Shown piece by piece: positions 12,725-24,482 of a DNA stretch of 64,000 nt; the first letter of the stretch is position 1, and every line of letters begins with the position of its first letter. Location: positions 5,168,501-5,232,500 of the forward strand of contig OU015669.1 in NCBI GenBank assembly GCA_907165275.2, read 5' to 3'. This stretch comes from Zygaena filipendulae. Taxonomy: Eukaryota > Arthropoda > Insecta > Lepidoptera > Zygaenidae. Position numbers and translations under genes: made by a program. The notes beneath the pieces were generated by a model. That model saw only the letters and a program-made list of their open reading frames with translations, was not told where the DNA came from and did no database searches.

Positions 12725-13243
12725 TATACACACCGGCAGAATTAGCGGAACATAAAAAGGCAGAGTATAGAAATAATTACGTATATATATTAAAACAAAT
12801 TATTATCAGGCATGAAGTAATAAACTAATATACATCTTTTAACATCGACTTTAAGAAGTTTTTAGTTAAATTTTATTAAAAGTAATCAAAATTAAAAAAA
12901 AAACAAAAAAATCTCTAGTTTGTGAGAACACAGACAATGTTGCAAATAAAAGTGGAATCACGAAGGGGAAACACACGTTATTAATCGTTCATTTATTTAG
13001 TGTTAAAATCACAGTAATCTTTAATTTGCAACATTATTTGTGTTCCCACAAATTAGAGAAAAAGTGTTTTTTTTTATTATTATTTTAAATAAAATTTAAT
13101 AATTTAATTACAAACTTTTAAAGTGTTAAAAGATGTATATTAATTTATTACTTCACGTCTAATTATTATTTGTTTTAATATATATACGTAATTATTTCTA
13201 TACTCTGCCTTTTTATGTTCCGCTAATTCTGCCGGTGTGTATA
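12725..13243. mobile_element. 519-bp MITE with very long terminal inverted repeats
   Basis: Left end TATACACACCGGCAGAATTA matches the right end in inverse. The match continues through GCGGAACATAAAAAGGCAGA for about 75 bp and, with gaps, for more than 200 bp on each side, including the internal AAATCTCTAGTTTGTG / CACAAATTAGAGA blocks. No coding sequence. The TATA at the outer edge may be a target duplication. Confidence 0.8.
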
Positions 13244-13264
13244 GTATTGATAATATAATAACAA

Positions 13265-13455
13265 TCCTACTAATATTATAAATGTGAAAGTGTGGATGTT
13301 TGTTACTCAATCACGCAAAAACAGCTGAACGGATTTGGATGAAATTTGGCATGCACGTTATCAGGGGTACAGTGAAGGACATAGAGTACTTTTTATCCCG
13401 GAATTCTCACGAGAACTCCGAAATTACCGCGGGTGGAACCGCGGGGCACAGCTAG
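13265..13455 (+). mobile_element. Helitron (Lep1-like)
   Basis: TCCTACTAATATTATAAATG to CTAG at 13452-13455. The hairpin reads CCGCGGGTGGAACCGCGG, one base from the consensus. Confidence 0.88.
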
Positions 13456-13489
13456 TAGTAGATGAATGGTGTATTTTCCGGGGTATGAA

Positions 13490-13658
13490 AATCAAAATTC
13501 TAATGTATAATACAAACGGCACCGGGTTGTGACGTGACGCGAATTTTCAACTCAAAATAACGGCGATATTATTTTTTGATAACGTAAAAAAAGAAAAAAT
13601 ACGTGTTCAATATTTTTTATTATTCTACACGACGGACTAAAAAAAAAATTTAGTCAAG
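13490..13658 (+). mobile_element. AGTCCGTC-family MITE, right half
   Basis: Covers the interior and right TIR (gacggactaaaa) of the family; the left TIR is missing. The first CRE site has decayed to TGACGTGACG. Confidence 0.7.
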
Positions 13659-13662
13659 TAGT

Positions 13663-13831
13663 CAATTGCTGTTCGTTTGTCTCTCGAGAATGGCTGGACT
13701 GATTTGGATAATTTTGATTTTTAAATATTTGTAGAAGTTCGGGACCTCCTTTTAAAAAGTAAATTAGGCTACTTTGGAGTTCCTGCGGGAATTCCGAAAC
13801 TCACGCGGGTGAAACCGCGGGGCACAGCTAG
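13663..13831 (+). mobile_element. Helitron fragment, divergent subfamily
   Basis: Ends CGCGGGTGAAACCGCGG plus CTAG (13828-13831). The 5' part is a divergent core (gaatggctggactgatttgg). Confidence 0.75.
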
Positions 13832-13923
13832 TATAAATTGTTTCTATTTGTTTGAAGATTTTTCTATTGATTAATTTATTGATTTGTTGTCTTTGAATAA
13901 ATTCTACTACGTATTTAAATATA

Positions 13924-14092
13924 CTAGCTGTGCACCGCTGTTTCACCCGCGTGAGTTTTGATATTTCCACAGGATTTTTTTTTCTAAAATAAAAGTAGCC
14001 TAAATTACTCCTTATAACATCAGCTGACAGTCCCGTAAAGATCGATCCAGCCGTTTCAGAGATTAACTGGAACAAACAGACAGACAGAGAAT
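13924..14092 (-). mobile_element. Helitron, divergent subfamily, minus strand
   Basis: CTAG at 13924-13927 with decayed hairpin, then GATCGATCCAGCCGTTTCAG and a CAGACAGACAGAG end. Its 3' end faces that of the preceding copy, 92 bases away. Confidence 0.72.
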
Positions 14093-14435
14093 TTTTTTAA
14101 ACATTTCATGCATTTAGTGAAAAGATGTTAATTTGGAATTACAAACAGATGATTCTATTTTATTTGTATGTATTGATATCGAAAAGAAAAACGCTTACAT
14201 AAAATATTGAGATGATACTGAATGACTGGACGCAGTAGAATCAACCGTTTATAATGACAAACCCCTTAACATTTACGTAACGTACGTTTGTATTGTCATA
14301 TTAATTGCCGAGTGTTTTTATGATATAAGTCTTATTTTGCCGGAATGAAAGTTACCGGAAAAAGTATACATATAATAATCTGTAACTGATTAAAATCTAT
14401 ATTTATAATTGATTTTTATGTGTGTTTGTCCGCAG

Positions 14436-14603
14436 CCTCCGCAAAGGTTTGTGGGGCCTCCGTACGGCCCCGGGGCGCCGGGAGGCCCTCAGCAGCCTCC
14501 CGCGGGCTACGGCCCTCCGGGCTCGTCTTACCCACAGCGGTACCCGCCGCCGCCAGGACCCCCCGGGGCGCCAAACTCACGTCCACCGTTCTCGCCGCAT
14601 CAG
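14436..14603 (+). CDS. osa: Internal exon of a Pro/Gly-rich protein, probable osa/ARID1 (exon A)
   Basis: This is a 56-codon internal exon, open in one frame and phase 0 at both ends. The acceptor is a pyrimidine-rich tgtttgtccgcag and the donor is CAG|gtacgt. The peptide runs from PPQRFVGPPYGPG through YPQRYPPPPGPPGAP to RPPFSPHQ: low-complexity Pro/Gly/Gln/Tyr sequence without a folded domain. Local GC is far above the flanks, as expected of coding sequence in an AT-rich genome. Osa/ARID1 is the large DNA-binding subunit of the BAP (BAF) form of the SWI/SNF nucleosome remodeller and acts in the nucleus. Its N-terminal half, before the ARID domain, is disordered and rich in YPQR, PPG and SP motifs like these. 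No ARID or C-terminal BAF250 domain is in the window, so the name rests on resemblance and the shared phase-0 layout. Another Pro-rich nuclear protein remains possible. I am sure it is an exon and moderately sure of osa. Confidence 0.72.
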
Positions 14604-15424
14604 GTACGTTTGGCTGTTTCAATAACTTCAATGCTACGTCGTCGTCTGAATGTTCTTCATTTTCTTATTACTTTCGCATAATGAGTCAGTGTCAAGGAAA
14701 ATAAATGTACCTATTCCTAAATATTAGTATCGTTTAAATACGGTATATGATGCTATGGATTGCAAAATCGTTCCTGAGTGTAGCTCTTGGCGGACGGACG
14801 CCGTAGGAAACGGCTTGAAATGTCAAACATCTTCATGCGCACAGTAAAAAACTATACAGCACCGTACCTAAATCACAACAAAATCTACTTGTACTTAACC
14901 ATTTCAAACGAAACCGCCATCTTTGATTCCCGCCTAAAACTCTCCGTCTTAACCTTAATGCGGTTGTGCGATTTACTTTCACTCGAGCCATAGATAAGGC
15001 AAGCGGCAACGGATCCCATATAATAATAACATAAGAAACCCTAACTTACAATTACAGGATAAACTGAATTCAACCGCAAAATCAGATTACATTTATAGTT
15101 AATCTGCGTTAGATTATTTTCGTTATATCGTCTTTCTAACTTTCTTTCTAACTTATATTTAGTCACTCCAGCATTCTTACATAAAATTATCCAGTTGTTA
15201 TGACATCGCATCGCCTGAGAAACATAACTATCGAAAATAACTAAAACCACAAATAATATACCTAATACTATACCTACTCTAAAACTTACAGATTCTTTTT
15301 AGTTTCGTGCCTTAAACAATTGCAACCATTTCACTTTGATTTCAAAATCTTACATTATAGTTAAAATAAAAAATACTTATCTTTAGAGCTTAAGGTTCAA
15401 TTGTGTATAGGTACAATGTACATG

Positions 15425-15620
15425 TATAATTATTAGGTATCTCTGGAATTGATGAACTAATTCTAAAAATTCCTTCACTGATAGGAAACCACATCCTTAT
15501 TAACAAGGTACCGCTTTTTATCCTAGACTAGCTGTTCCCCGCAGTTTCACCCGCGTTAAATTCGAAGGCCCTGCGGGAATGCCGGGACGACAAAAGTACC
15601 CTATGGTCATGTATTGACAT
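15425..15620. mobile_element. Two Helitron pieces end to end
   Basis: A + strand core fragment (15425-15525, ttccttcactgataggaaac) is followed by a minus-strand 3' end beginning CTAG at 15528-15531 with the tgttccccgcagtttcaccc hairpin block. Confidence 0.7.
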
Positions 15621-16991
15621 CAAAAATTAGCGTTTACCCTATTGTAAATATTCTCCTATGGATTTCTTTTTAAATGAAATATTTTAGACGATATGATTTT
15701 ATAGAGCAGGTGGCGCCGCTATCGCTAGTTTCACTCCTGTATGCAACTTTAGCTAAAAATTAACCATCCGATGTTTACACAATATCTAGTATTGTATTAG
15801 ATGTTTTACGATTAATATTGATGAATGGCCAAAGATGACGGCACTGGGTCATTGCCCTCATTAGTTACGGACTGCCGTTTTTACATTCAATTAGCATCAT
15901 AATGAGAATAAGGAGATAACGAGGGAGATTCTGTTAGTAAAAAAAGAAAAGGAAATTAGAGTATAATTTAAAAATTAATAATTGTATTACAACCATCTTT
16001 TTATCTCATAATTTTTCGCTCCAATTAAAATGTAAACGATCATAATAATTCTAAACTTGTGCCGTTCTGTAAAAAAATTAAACCTAAAATTGGCGCCAAC
16101 TAATAGAATTACTAATAGAATTATGTATTTAAAGAATACTGAGATTTACAACCTCGTTATTCATTACCTACCTAGACTAATGAGAAATTTTTCGTTTTAA
16201 TTTACTCGCCTAATTTAATTCGGTTTGTCAAAGCTAAAATAGTAGATAAATATAGTGTTTAAAATAATACCTATTAGTCTACTTTGTTAGAAAAATGACA
16301 AAAAGAATCGCCCTAAAGAATAAAAAACGGAAATTGCACATTTTATTTAGATTTTAGGTTATTCAACTGTTTGAATTCAAGATTACTGTTTTTGAGATTT
16401 TACTTTATGTGTAGTGTTTCTACTAGGTGTCCAAAAAGCAAGAAGTTACTCATTAATTTGAATTTGATGTTGCTTGAAGTTAAAAAGGTATCTTGAATCC
16501 ATTATATTTATCAATAACTGTACTATTTCAGTGAAGGTATTGTATTTTCTGAACGTTATAATACGGTAAGTGTACTTCGTCGTACTCGTGTTATTACACG
16601 ATTCATATTCAACTCTGAAACTAGAGAGTCGACTGGAGCGTTTCTCAGAATCGTTGAGCCAGCGGCGGCGCGACGGAGCCTCGCGCTAACATAATGCTCT
16701 ATCATATTTACGCTGGCTGCGGGCCAATAAGGCTCTAACTGCCACTGTGATAAGTTCTAACTTAGCTCGGAGGCACTGGACACGCTTGGATGACGTAAGC
16801 CCCTCTGCGCGCTCGCTGACGTAAGCTCGTTGTGCAACGAAGCTAGCGGCTTGAAGCATGTCTCATGGAACGAACACGTATAGAAATCGGTGTTAAGAAA
16901 TGATCTGGGCGCAATGAACAAGGCCGCACTAAATATTAGCGAATGACAAAAAATACATTGAGGTCGGTGAGAAAAGTTACCAGAAAAGGCA

Positions 16992-17212
16992 CTAGCTGTC
17001 CCCTGCGGTTTCACCCGCGGTAATTACGAAGTTCCTAGTGGGATTTCGGGATAAAAAGTGCCCTTTATCACTCAAGACTACCGTAGCTTCCTATAAGGGG
17101 AAGAATTTTAAAAATTGGTTCAGTAGATCTAGGAGATTACCCCCTACAACGTCACAAACTCACAATTCACAAACTTAACGTATGTTTAATATTAATATAT
17201 ATTAGTAAAGAT
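16992..17212 (-). mobile_element. Helitron (Lep1-like), minus strand
   Basis: CTAG at 16992-16995, hairpin CTGCGGTTTCACCCGCGG with one arm mismatch, and a core matching the 12513 and 45 copies (cagtagatctaggagatta). Confidence 0.82.
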
Positions 17213-17379
17213 TATTTTCAAACAAAATATAAAGCTTTATATAGTTGGTTCTGCATTGTTTCATCCGGTATCATTTTGACAATTTATGAAAACATTTATG
17301 AATGTTCGTTGTACCTACCTTTGTGTGTCAAATTACAAAAAATCTTGGCACTTATCATCATCATCAGACAAACCTTATA

Positions 17380-17572
17380 ACCTGTTGCCTACGGTTTCAC
17401 CCGCGTTAATTTCGGAGATCCCGCGGGAATTCTGCAATAAAAAGGACCAATAATAAATGGTGTTATCTTGATGTGTAAGCTATATTGTAAAGTTTCATTA
17501 TCATCCACTTAGTAGTTTTTTGCGTGAAAGAGTAACATCACCCATAAAGACCATTTATAATATTAGTAAGGA
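17380..17572 (-). mobile_element. Helitron (Lep1-like), minus strand, decayed 3' end
   Basis: 5' end on the minus strand is TCCTTACTAATATTATAAAT (17572 leftwards). The CTAG end is mutated (acctgttgcc) but the gtttcacccgcg block remains. Confidence 0.78.
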
Positions 17573-18029
17573 TAAGGATATTTATTGTACATCATTCGTC
17601 TTCAAATATATCAATCATTGGTATGACCGACCGCTACGGCTTGTGTCGTGAATTTTTTTAATTTTTTATTAGTTATTAGGTTTTATAAAAAAAGTATACT
17701 TTGAAGACAATCTCTAGTTTTAGTATTCAAGTAGGCATAAACTTTTTTTATCCGAACGTAAAACGATGATCGTAAATGCATATTATATTGTATTTAAACC
17801 CAATATCTCAAACATGTCCAATGCCCATGATAATAAGACATTTTCTTCTAGTCTGCCCTAAAGTAATGGAGAACTCAAAAGACGCACAAAACATTCTGCG
17901 TCTACGGATGAAATGTTTTATTATTATTTATCTTATGTTCAATAATTCAGAGGGATGTGTCACTAGTCCTCGTAGCGTGCGTAACGACACCAAATGTTAT
18001 ATTATATAGTAAGTACCGACTTAGGTGGG

Positions 18030-18370
18030 CGGATTCGTAGATGCGCGTAGCTTAGCGGGTTAAAATACGACTAGCATCCGGGTGCAACGAATGCGATGCT
18101 TTCAAGGGCGCTTCTCAGGTGATGACGTACGCGCCCCCACTGCCACCCACCATCACTCCCGCGGGTGTTGCGGCACCCACCTAATAATGCACGTCTGCGC
18201 CCTGTCTGCCGCGTCCGCACCCGTTGCAACCTTGAGCACTCTCCGGCACACCCCCGCTCGCACCTGGGGTGAGGACTTTGACGAAAGGAAAAAGTTGACG
18301 ACCGCACCACAACCGATAAGGGCACTTCTCGCACCTGTCTCGCGCGGAGAGAGCTATGTATAATGTTTTA
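18030..18370. other. GC-rich segment, possible SINE or LINE remnant
   Basis: Begins with TAGCTTAGCGGG (18048-18059), which matches the polymerase III A-box consensus TRGCNNAGYNGG exactly; a B box is not convincing. The 300 bases after it are strongly GC-rich compared with the flanks. Frames up to 93 codons are open on both strands without recognisable homology. Confidence 0.35.
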
Positions 18371-18511
18371 AAAAGTTGAAACTGGAACACCTGACCGCTT
18401 TATTGTCAATCACCAGTGTTTAACTTCATGTTTAAACATCTACAGTGAGTGTCCAAGCTGGACACAGTTAGAGTTATGTTTACTTACCTACCTATACTGT
18501 TTGCGCTGAAT

Positions 18512-18679
18512 TCCTACTAATATTATAAATGCGAAAGTAACTCTGCCTGTCTGTCTGTCTGTTACGCTTTCACGCCTTAACGGCTCAACCAATCGTCATG
18601 AAATTTTGCGTCATGTCATGTCATGAATTCCCGTAGGAGCTCCGAAATTAACGCGGGTGAAACCGCGGGGAACAGCTAG
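18512..18679 (+). mobile_element. Short Helitron (Lep1-like) with CTGT microsatellite
   Basis: TCCTACTAATATTATAAATG to CTAG (18676-18679), only 168 bp. It carries CTGCCTGTCTGTCTGTCTGT and an internally deleted core. Confidence 0.88.
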
Positions 18680-19059
18680 TATTATATAGTTCGATTGGTG
18701 GCTTAATTTGTGAGCAAAACCAATCCAAATAATCGTGTCTTGATCTCGGCCACAAGATGATGACCAGTAAATTCTCCGCGAAAAAAACTATGATGTCTAG
18801 TCAAAAAGAACAAAATGTGTCTGCTACGTGATATGGTTGCATGATTGCATCGTCAACCATCCTCCTTTGAAAATATCAAGCTGAAACTCCACTCACTCCG
18901 CTGATCAGAAACCCGACCGAGCACGAGTATTTGCAAGGTATGCCTGCTCGCTATCCACCTCTTAACAAACTATATTTTTATTCGGCGCAAATTAAGGGTT
19001 CTAGGATTTTGTAATTATATTCGTACCGCCGCTCAGGTAACATCGTTTTTGCCAAGCTT

Positions 19060-19140
19060 TCGCATAAAAATACACCTTGTTATATTTATAAAAACTTTTA
19101 TTTTGTTCGGTGTACAATAAAGTGTTCCTATCTATTCCTA
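19060..19140 (+). mobile_element. 3' tail of a non-LTR retroelement
   Basis: TTCGGTGTACAATAAAGTGT followed by degenerate TCCTATCTATTCCTATT repeats, as in the copy ending at 55135. Confidence 0.6.
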
Positions 19141-19559
19141 TTGGGAACAAAAAGATATTATGATGATACCATCAAATCGCGATATGGTTTTAGTTGGTAA
19201 TTTATTTCATCAATTTGCTTAATATGCAGAAAGACAAATTGCTTATGGGATTACGTCTGATGGGAAATACCAAAATGGTTGTTTTTTAAACTCATCTGAT
19301 GATTGAAAAATTCAGTCGTAGATTACATACCTACATGAGATTGTCTCTCCGAACCATTTGCTAAAATCCTTACCTACATGCTTTGCATAGACAATTTTTA
19401 TAATCTTTTACATACTCATACATTTCCGTTGTTTAATATATTGTTCCTGATGTGTGTCTTTCTGAGGACGCCCTCTCCGTGAGACATATTAAACATTTCT
19501 AGCTTTTTTGAGAATAAATTCTGTTTTTAACTACTACTTCTTCAAGGACGACCTCTTAT

Positions 19560-20047
19560 CTATACTTATAATAAAAATATAATAAAACTGTAGAGAGGTC
19601 AATTCTGTACATTGAATGTATATTCAAAATTAATATTGGAGGACGAATGGTGATCGATACTGATGCAAAAAATGCAATTATTAGTAAATTTTTTGTCTGT
19701 CTGTATGTGCACGCATGGGTCAAAAACTACTGAAAGGATTTTAACCAAACTTGGTACGATTGTAGTCCATACTCCTGGGCGGGTTATAGGCTATATAATA
19801 TAACGCTAAGACACATAGGAGCTGAGCAGTGATGATAAATTTAAAGCAAGTCGGATGAAAATGCGCTTTCGAGCTCTTATCCTCGCATACGTTTACTCAA
19901 TCACGCAAAAACGGCTGAACGGATTTGGATAAAATTTGGCATGCACGTTGTATGCACGGGTACAGAGAAGGACATAGGGTAATTTTTATCCCGGAATTCC
20001 CGCGGGAACTCCGAACTTACCGCAGGTGAAACCGCGGGGCACAGCTA
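19560..20047 (+). mobile_element. Longer Helitron with an extra 5' segment
   Basis: The 3' half (19885-20047) is the standard core with hairpin CCGCAGGTGAAACCGCGG, ending in agctata. The 5' 320 bp is unlike the other copies (gtctgtctgtatgtgcacgc, aaaactactgaaaggatttt), suggesting a chimera or another subfamily. Confidence 0.7.
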
Positions 20048-20629
20048 TACCTATAGTATAAAACGACGGACCACAAGATTAGTCAAGGCTGTGGCGGCGC
20101 GCGGCGGCGGCGGTGTGAATAGGTGCGGCATTTCTAGGGAATATTAAATTGTATGTAGTGTAATTCACGTTGACGGCTCAGTAATTATCATGATAATAGT
20201 GGAGGAGGAGGAGGCACACGGTCGGGGTGGCGACTCGTCAGCTGAGTGAAAACGAAAGTAAACAGAACTCGGTCAAAGGGTTTGTACTCACCTACCCACA
20301 ATATTTATGTGGGTACAGAGGGGGGTGTGCCCACCCCCTATACACCCGCCTTTGATGGATTGGTTAACGACTGGCGCGGATGTTTCCACCGAAACTCGGC
20401 CCGAACTCCATCGCCTGGCATTCGTCTCGATATCCGGCTGTACCGAGAGTAACAGAATAAACTTTTACGGTGGAATTATTACCGAGTGAAAGTTCTCCGA
20501 ATTCTTTGTTATGTTTTAGACGCTGACAACCCACCCTCACCCTTAACCTCCCACACTCATTACCTTTCTCTGACTTTTGGGAGTTGTGACCTCGATGATA
20601 TTTTTACTACTGTTAACAAATATTAAGTA

Positions 20630-20745
20630 ATAAGTTTATTTATTTATTTATTCTTCTTGCACAAAATAGCACAAATGGCGAACTTAATGCCTTGCGGCAT
20701 TCTCTGACAGTTAACCATTGGGTTTACAGAGTGTTTGTGTGTGAG
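20630..20745 (-). mobile_element. LINE 3' end fragment, minus strand
   Basis: TTTATTTATTTATTC then CACAAATGGCGAACTTAATG and a CCTTGCGGCATTCTCTGAC block. The same tail recurs at 56975 and 58165, all on the minus strand. Confidence 0.6.
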
Positions 20746-21330
20746 TTTGTTACTTCTCCCCGCCAGAACGGTGTACAGATTTAACCTACAGCCTATAAGT
20801 ACCCTATACCCTAAATATAGGATATTTTATATTCCGGGCCGATAGTTTGTTTGACCATGCAACGTATGCTGTAGATAAACAAGATGTAACCCGTAATCCT
20901 TTGCTGGAATCAGGTTTTAGTATTTCGACTAGCAAGCAATAAAGCGATTGGCTGACCGGTTCGATTATTTAGCGTCAGCACGATATCCGTTTCAATGGCA
21001 TTATAATGTTTCCGTTGGAATAATCTCATTAGGAAACGAGTTTTCGATGAAAAATCCAGCAATTATAGTTAGTCAACGTCGCTCTTACGATTGCTAGGGA
21101 GTAAATTAAATATTTCAACACCAAAAGTTGTGTACGATGGTTACCAAAAAAAGTTTTGTTTGCTAGTTGCTCCATCAAGCCGGACGATATTGTTAAAGTG
21201 ATGTTTTGGGTAACTGAAAATTAGAGATGTGTGATTGTTAACAATTTTTGGCAAGTGGCCTTAATGTACCTGAAGGTCTATCGTAGAGCCCAAACTGCTG
21301 TATCATCTGGAAACCTGGAATTTGGCACAA

Positions 21331-21508
21331 AGCTACCTTTTTTAATTTAAGCACTGAAAAAGAGATATCGGAATTTCAACCACTAAGTGGATGAAAAAAT
21401 AGAACCACAAGGAACAGCTAGCTACCTTTTTTAATTTAAGCACTGAGAAAGAGATATCGGAATTTCAACCCTAAGTGGATGAAAAAATAGAACCACAAGG
21501 AACAGCTA
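21331..21508 (+). repeat. Tandem 89-bp duplication of a Helitron-like 3' end
   Basis: Two direct units start at AGCTACCTTTTTTAATTTAA (21331 and 21420) and differ by one substitution and one small deletion. Each ends AACCACAAGGAACAGCTA, a decayed Helitron 3' terminus. Confidence 0.85.
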
Positions 21509-22375
21509 ACTACTAAAACATATTACATAAAAAAATAAACTATGATTTTAATCCCAATTTGGCCAACGAATAAGAGTAACAAAGGGTTTATGATATGATG
21601 ACCGGTTAGTAATATCTTGTTATAAGAACCTCTATAACTATTATGGGTGCAAAACATTCAGTATTAACTATTAGATAACAAATCAAATAAGGTTAAAAAT
21701 AATATAAGTATAGATTTACATAATCGTAATTCATGCCCACACAATTATAAAGGTGTTTACGTAGCTAGCTAACATTATAATGAAGATAATTTACTAAATA
21801 ACATATTATTATCGAGGGTGATGGTCGACGCCGTGAACCAGTGACGTTGCGCGTTCATTCAATTATAATAATCCAACGGGGAAATATGAAAAGTGAATGA
21901 GTCCCCTGAGCTGAAGTAGTAAATATCGTGTTCGACCCGGAGTTATATCTGCAACCTTGAAATGTGTGCGGGAACCGGCTGCCGAGCGAAAGCATTGTGC
22001 GATTGATGCAATGAATGTCGGCGAACATCTGTGCCGTGGCCCGACTGTGTGTTGTGTAACTAGTTCACAGTTCCACCTTTTTCATACTTAAGGGTTGAAT
22101 TACCGAATGCCCAAGAAATCTCTGTTTCTTTATTAACTCTAATACCGATTTTCATGACTCTAACTTTGAAACTGACGGTAGAGATACAACTTCCAAAAAT
22201 GCTTTCCTCGTGAGTTTACGTCGCAAAATGAAGCAGCTGTCCTTTCATCTTTCTGGCTTTAGTAACTTCTATTGGGCGTTGCGGAATCGGTCAGGAAGTA
22301 TTCTTTATATAAAATAATACTAGATGTGCCCTGTCGTTTTATTCGCGCGAATTTCAGAATTCCCTCGGGATTGAA

Positions 22376-22760
22376 TCGAATTGAATTTATTTATTTCTCA
22401 GATACAATTTAAATAATATAAATATTACAAAGTATGTGCCGAGATAGTCAAAATTTATATGTACGTATTTTGATATCCTGATATTTGGATATCTGAAATA
22501 TTAAATTGTAAAATACAAAAATTAATTATCAAATAAATTTGTCCTCTAAATATTCATTTACTGAATAATATAGCTTGGTCAACAAGAGATTTTTGAGGTT
22601 ACGCACAAACACTTCGTCACTCACTTCATTTTCAAGATTAGCAGGCAGGCAGTTGTATAATTTAGGCCCGATAACTTTCGGGTTTTTTGTTGCAATTTGT
22701 GTACGGTGTGTGACAGGTCATAACTGACCCCGCCTGACGCCTGACGATTAAAATGGCTAT
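22376..22760 (-). pseudogene. Reverse-transcriptase C-terminal remnant of a non-LTR retrotransposon (Jockey/CR1-like)
   Basis: On the minus strand a frame reads HRTQIATKNPKVIG, then GPKLYNCLPANLENE, and continues through VFVRNLKNLLL to a stop at about 22540. This is the C-terminal tail of Jockey/CR1-type LINE ORF2 proteins (the G-P-K-L-x-N-x-L-P motif). Upstream the frame shifts to HFNRQASGGVSYDL. Then follows an AT-rich 3' region ending in AATTCGATTCAAT repeats. The catalytic domains are absent: a 5'-truncated dead copy. Confidence 0.8.
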
Positions 22761-22785
22761 GAACCAATAGTCTGGATGAAGAAAA

Positions 22786-22940
22786 AAATCAAGTCAATCA
22801 GAATTTCATCACTATCATACTGCAGCTGTACTGCTGGACATAGGCTTCTCCCAAAGTTCGCCACCTCTCCCTGTTTTCGGCCATCCGCATCCAGTTGCTA
22901 TCCGCCCATCTTCGCAGATCATCCCTCCATCTGAAGTTAG
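22786..22940 (-). pseudogene. Second LINE C-terminal remnant (RTE-like)
   Basis: The minus strand encodes FRWRDDLRRWADSNWMRMAE, then NRERWRTLGEAYVQQ and a stop. RW-x-DDL ... W-x-x-A-x-xR-x-x-W-x-x-LGEA[YF]VQQ is the usual ending of RTE-type LINE proteins in insects. Only about 48 codons remain. It is a different LINE from its neighbour at 22376, so the insert in the Helitron is composite. Confidence 0.82.
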
Positions 22941-24079
22941 ACCATCACAAACAGCGCTCTCTATTGGTTCCCGCTAGAATTCCAGGATAGTTTACTATTT
23001 GTATAAACTTTCCTCTTGAATCTTTCTATCTATTGGTGAAAACCGCATGAAAATCCGTTCAGTACTTAAAGGTCGCTGTTTGCAATAGACAGACGACAGA
23101 CGCGGCAGAGGAGTGAGAACTTTGTTTTATAATTACTTAATTTACAATGTTTATTAACCCAATAAATATTTAAAAACATATAACAATATTTAAAAATAAA
23201 GTCAATTTACAAAAAAAAAAGTCACTCAAAAATACCGCCCCGGGTCATACCAGCGCCAGCGGACAATACCACTGTTCCTTGTGGAGTTAAGTCCGCCTTT
23301 GATATTATTTTGTGCATTTTTGTGCTTTTATATTCATTGAATGCTAATTGATAACCCAAGTGATTGATATAATATACTCTGTAGTCGATACCTGTGTTTA
23401 AGCACAGATATAATAGATTATTATTATCATTACTACGGTCGTTTGTAAGTAAATGGGTGTGTATAATGAATGCACGGTCAAGGTCGCCTGTGCCCCAACG
23501 AGCATGTGCACAAGTCAGAAGTGCCCGCTATTACAATACTAATAATGGTATTACATAATTATAATAATTATACAATCTGTAGTTGCTTGTGTAGGTGCCA
23601 TTGATAAGGATAAATTAATTTTTATTAAGAGATGTTCATGTCATTCTTTCTGTACCATTATTTTAATATCAGATTTTCAAATATAAATTTTATCTGCATA
23701 TATTGTGATCACTTATTTTAAGCACCTTTACAAACGTTTTTATTGAGCGAAGCGACAGTTTTTTCTTCCAAAAACCCCCGCCGGCTTTATGAGAATTAAT
23801 TACCACATAAAAGTTATCTTCTACCGTATACCTATAATTATAGACTTCAAATCAACACAAAATCTTATTAGGTATCTGGAAGTCAAAAGAACGTTTTTCG
23901 GAAACTCATTGGTACTATTTATGATAGCTCTGACAAACGATTTGACGATGGAAAAGGTGCCGATACAACTTAATCTTTGTAGACTTTCTATAATAGTTTT
24001 ATATGAGGACTTATTTTAGAACTGTGCCATTCATTGATAAAATAAGTGACCGTGTTGAATCACATTATAATACTTATAA

Positions 24080-24285
24080 TGTCATTGCACATTACGATAT
24101 CTTTCACTTTCTACCTTTCTTTTCCTTCTCTGCCTCTAACGTAGGTTTCCTATGAAAAGATTCCTCTTAGCAATATAAGTCACCTGAATTGTACGTACCT
24201 ACTATGTAAACTGTGTTTTTGTAATATGTGTTTTCTTACTGTGTGCGTGCAATAAAGCATATTTGATTTGATTTGATATCTACAC
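24080..24285 (+). mobile_element. LINE 3' end with TTTGAT tail
   Basis: Ends GTGCAATAAAGCATATTTGA followed by TTTGA repeats, a typical LINE 3' terminus with a short simple-repeat tail. Confidence 0.6.
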
Positions 24286-24289
24286 TATT

Positions 24290-24482
24290 TACATTAATAC
24301 TAATAATATTTAGAGCTAAAGTTTGGATGTTGGGAGTAATCTCGAACTGCTTAAACCTGATTCTAAAATTTATTATACTGATAGGACAGTATTACCGCGT
24401 GACACTTTTTTTATCTCGGAACAAAAATTTCCCGCGAGAACATTGAAATTCATGCGGGTGAAATCGCAGGGGTAACGACTAA
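24290..24482 (+). mobile_element. Decayed Helitron
   Basis: Retains tactaataatatt near the 5' side, tttattatactgataggaca in the core and ATGCGGGTGAAATCGCAGGG near the 3' side, ending CTAA. Confidence 0.65.

Larger units (their letters stand above)
1..14435 (+). other. Intron (or 5' region) upstream of exon A
   Basis: No initiator exon of the Pro-rich gene was found here. Outside the repeats listed separately, 660-2980, 5441-7240 and 11451-12512 are AT-rich sequence with scattered stops in all frames and no recognisable gene. A moderately GC-rich patch at about 5560-5830 and another at 2540-2760 stand out slightly but carry no supported exon. Confidence 0.5.
22319..23100 (-). mobile_element. 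Helitron split by LINE sequence, minus strand
   Basis: The 3' end with CTAG (22320-22323) and tgccctgtcgttttattcgc runs to about 22375. The remainder resumes at about 22975 (ttccaggatagtttac, accgcatgaaaatccgttca, then cagacgacagacg). Similar bases flank the insert on both sides (ttccctcggga and ttcccgctaga). Confidence 0.65.

Noticed and set aside
18048..18120. Perfect A-box match suggesting a tRNA gene or SINE
   Set aside because: No acceptable B box at the right distance and no cloverleaf, so not called as a tRNA; kept only as a GC-rich segment.
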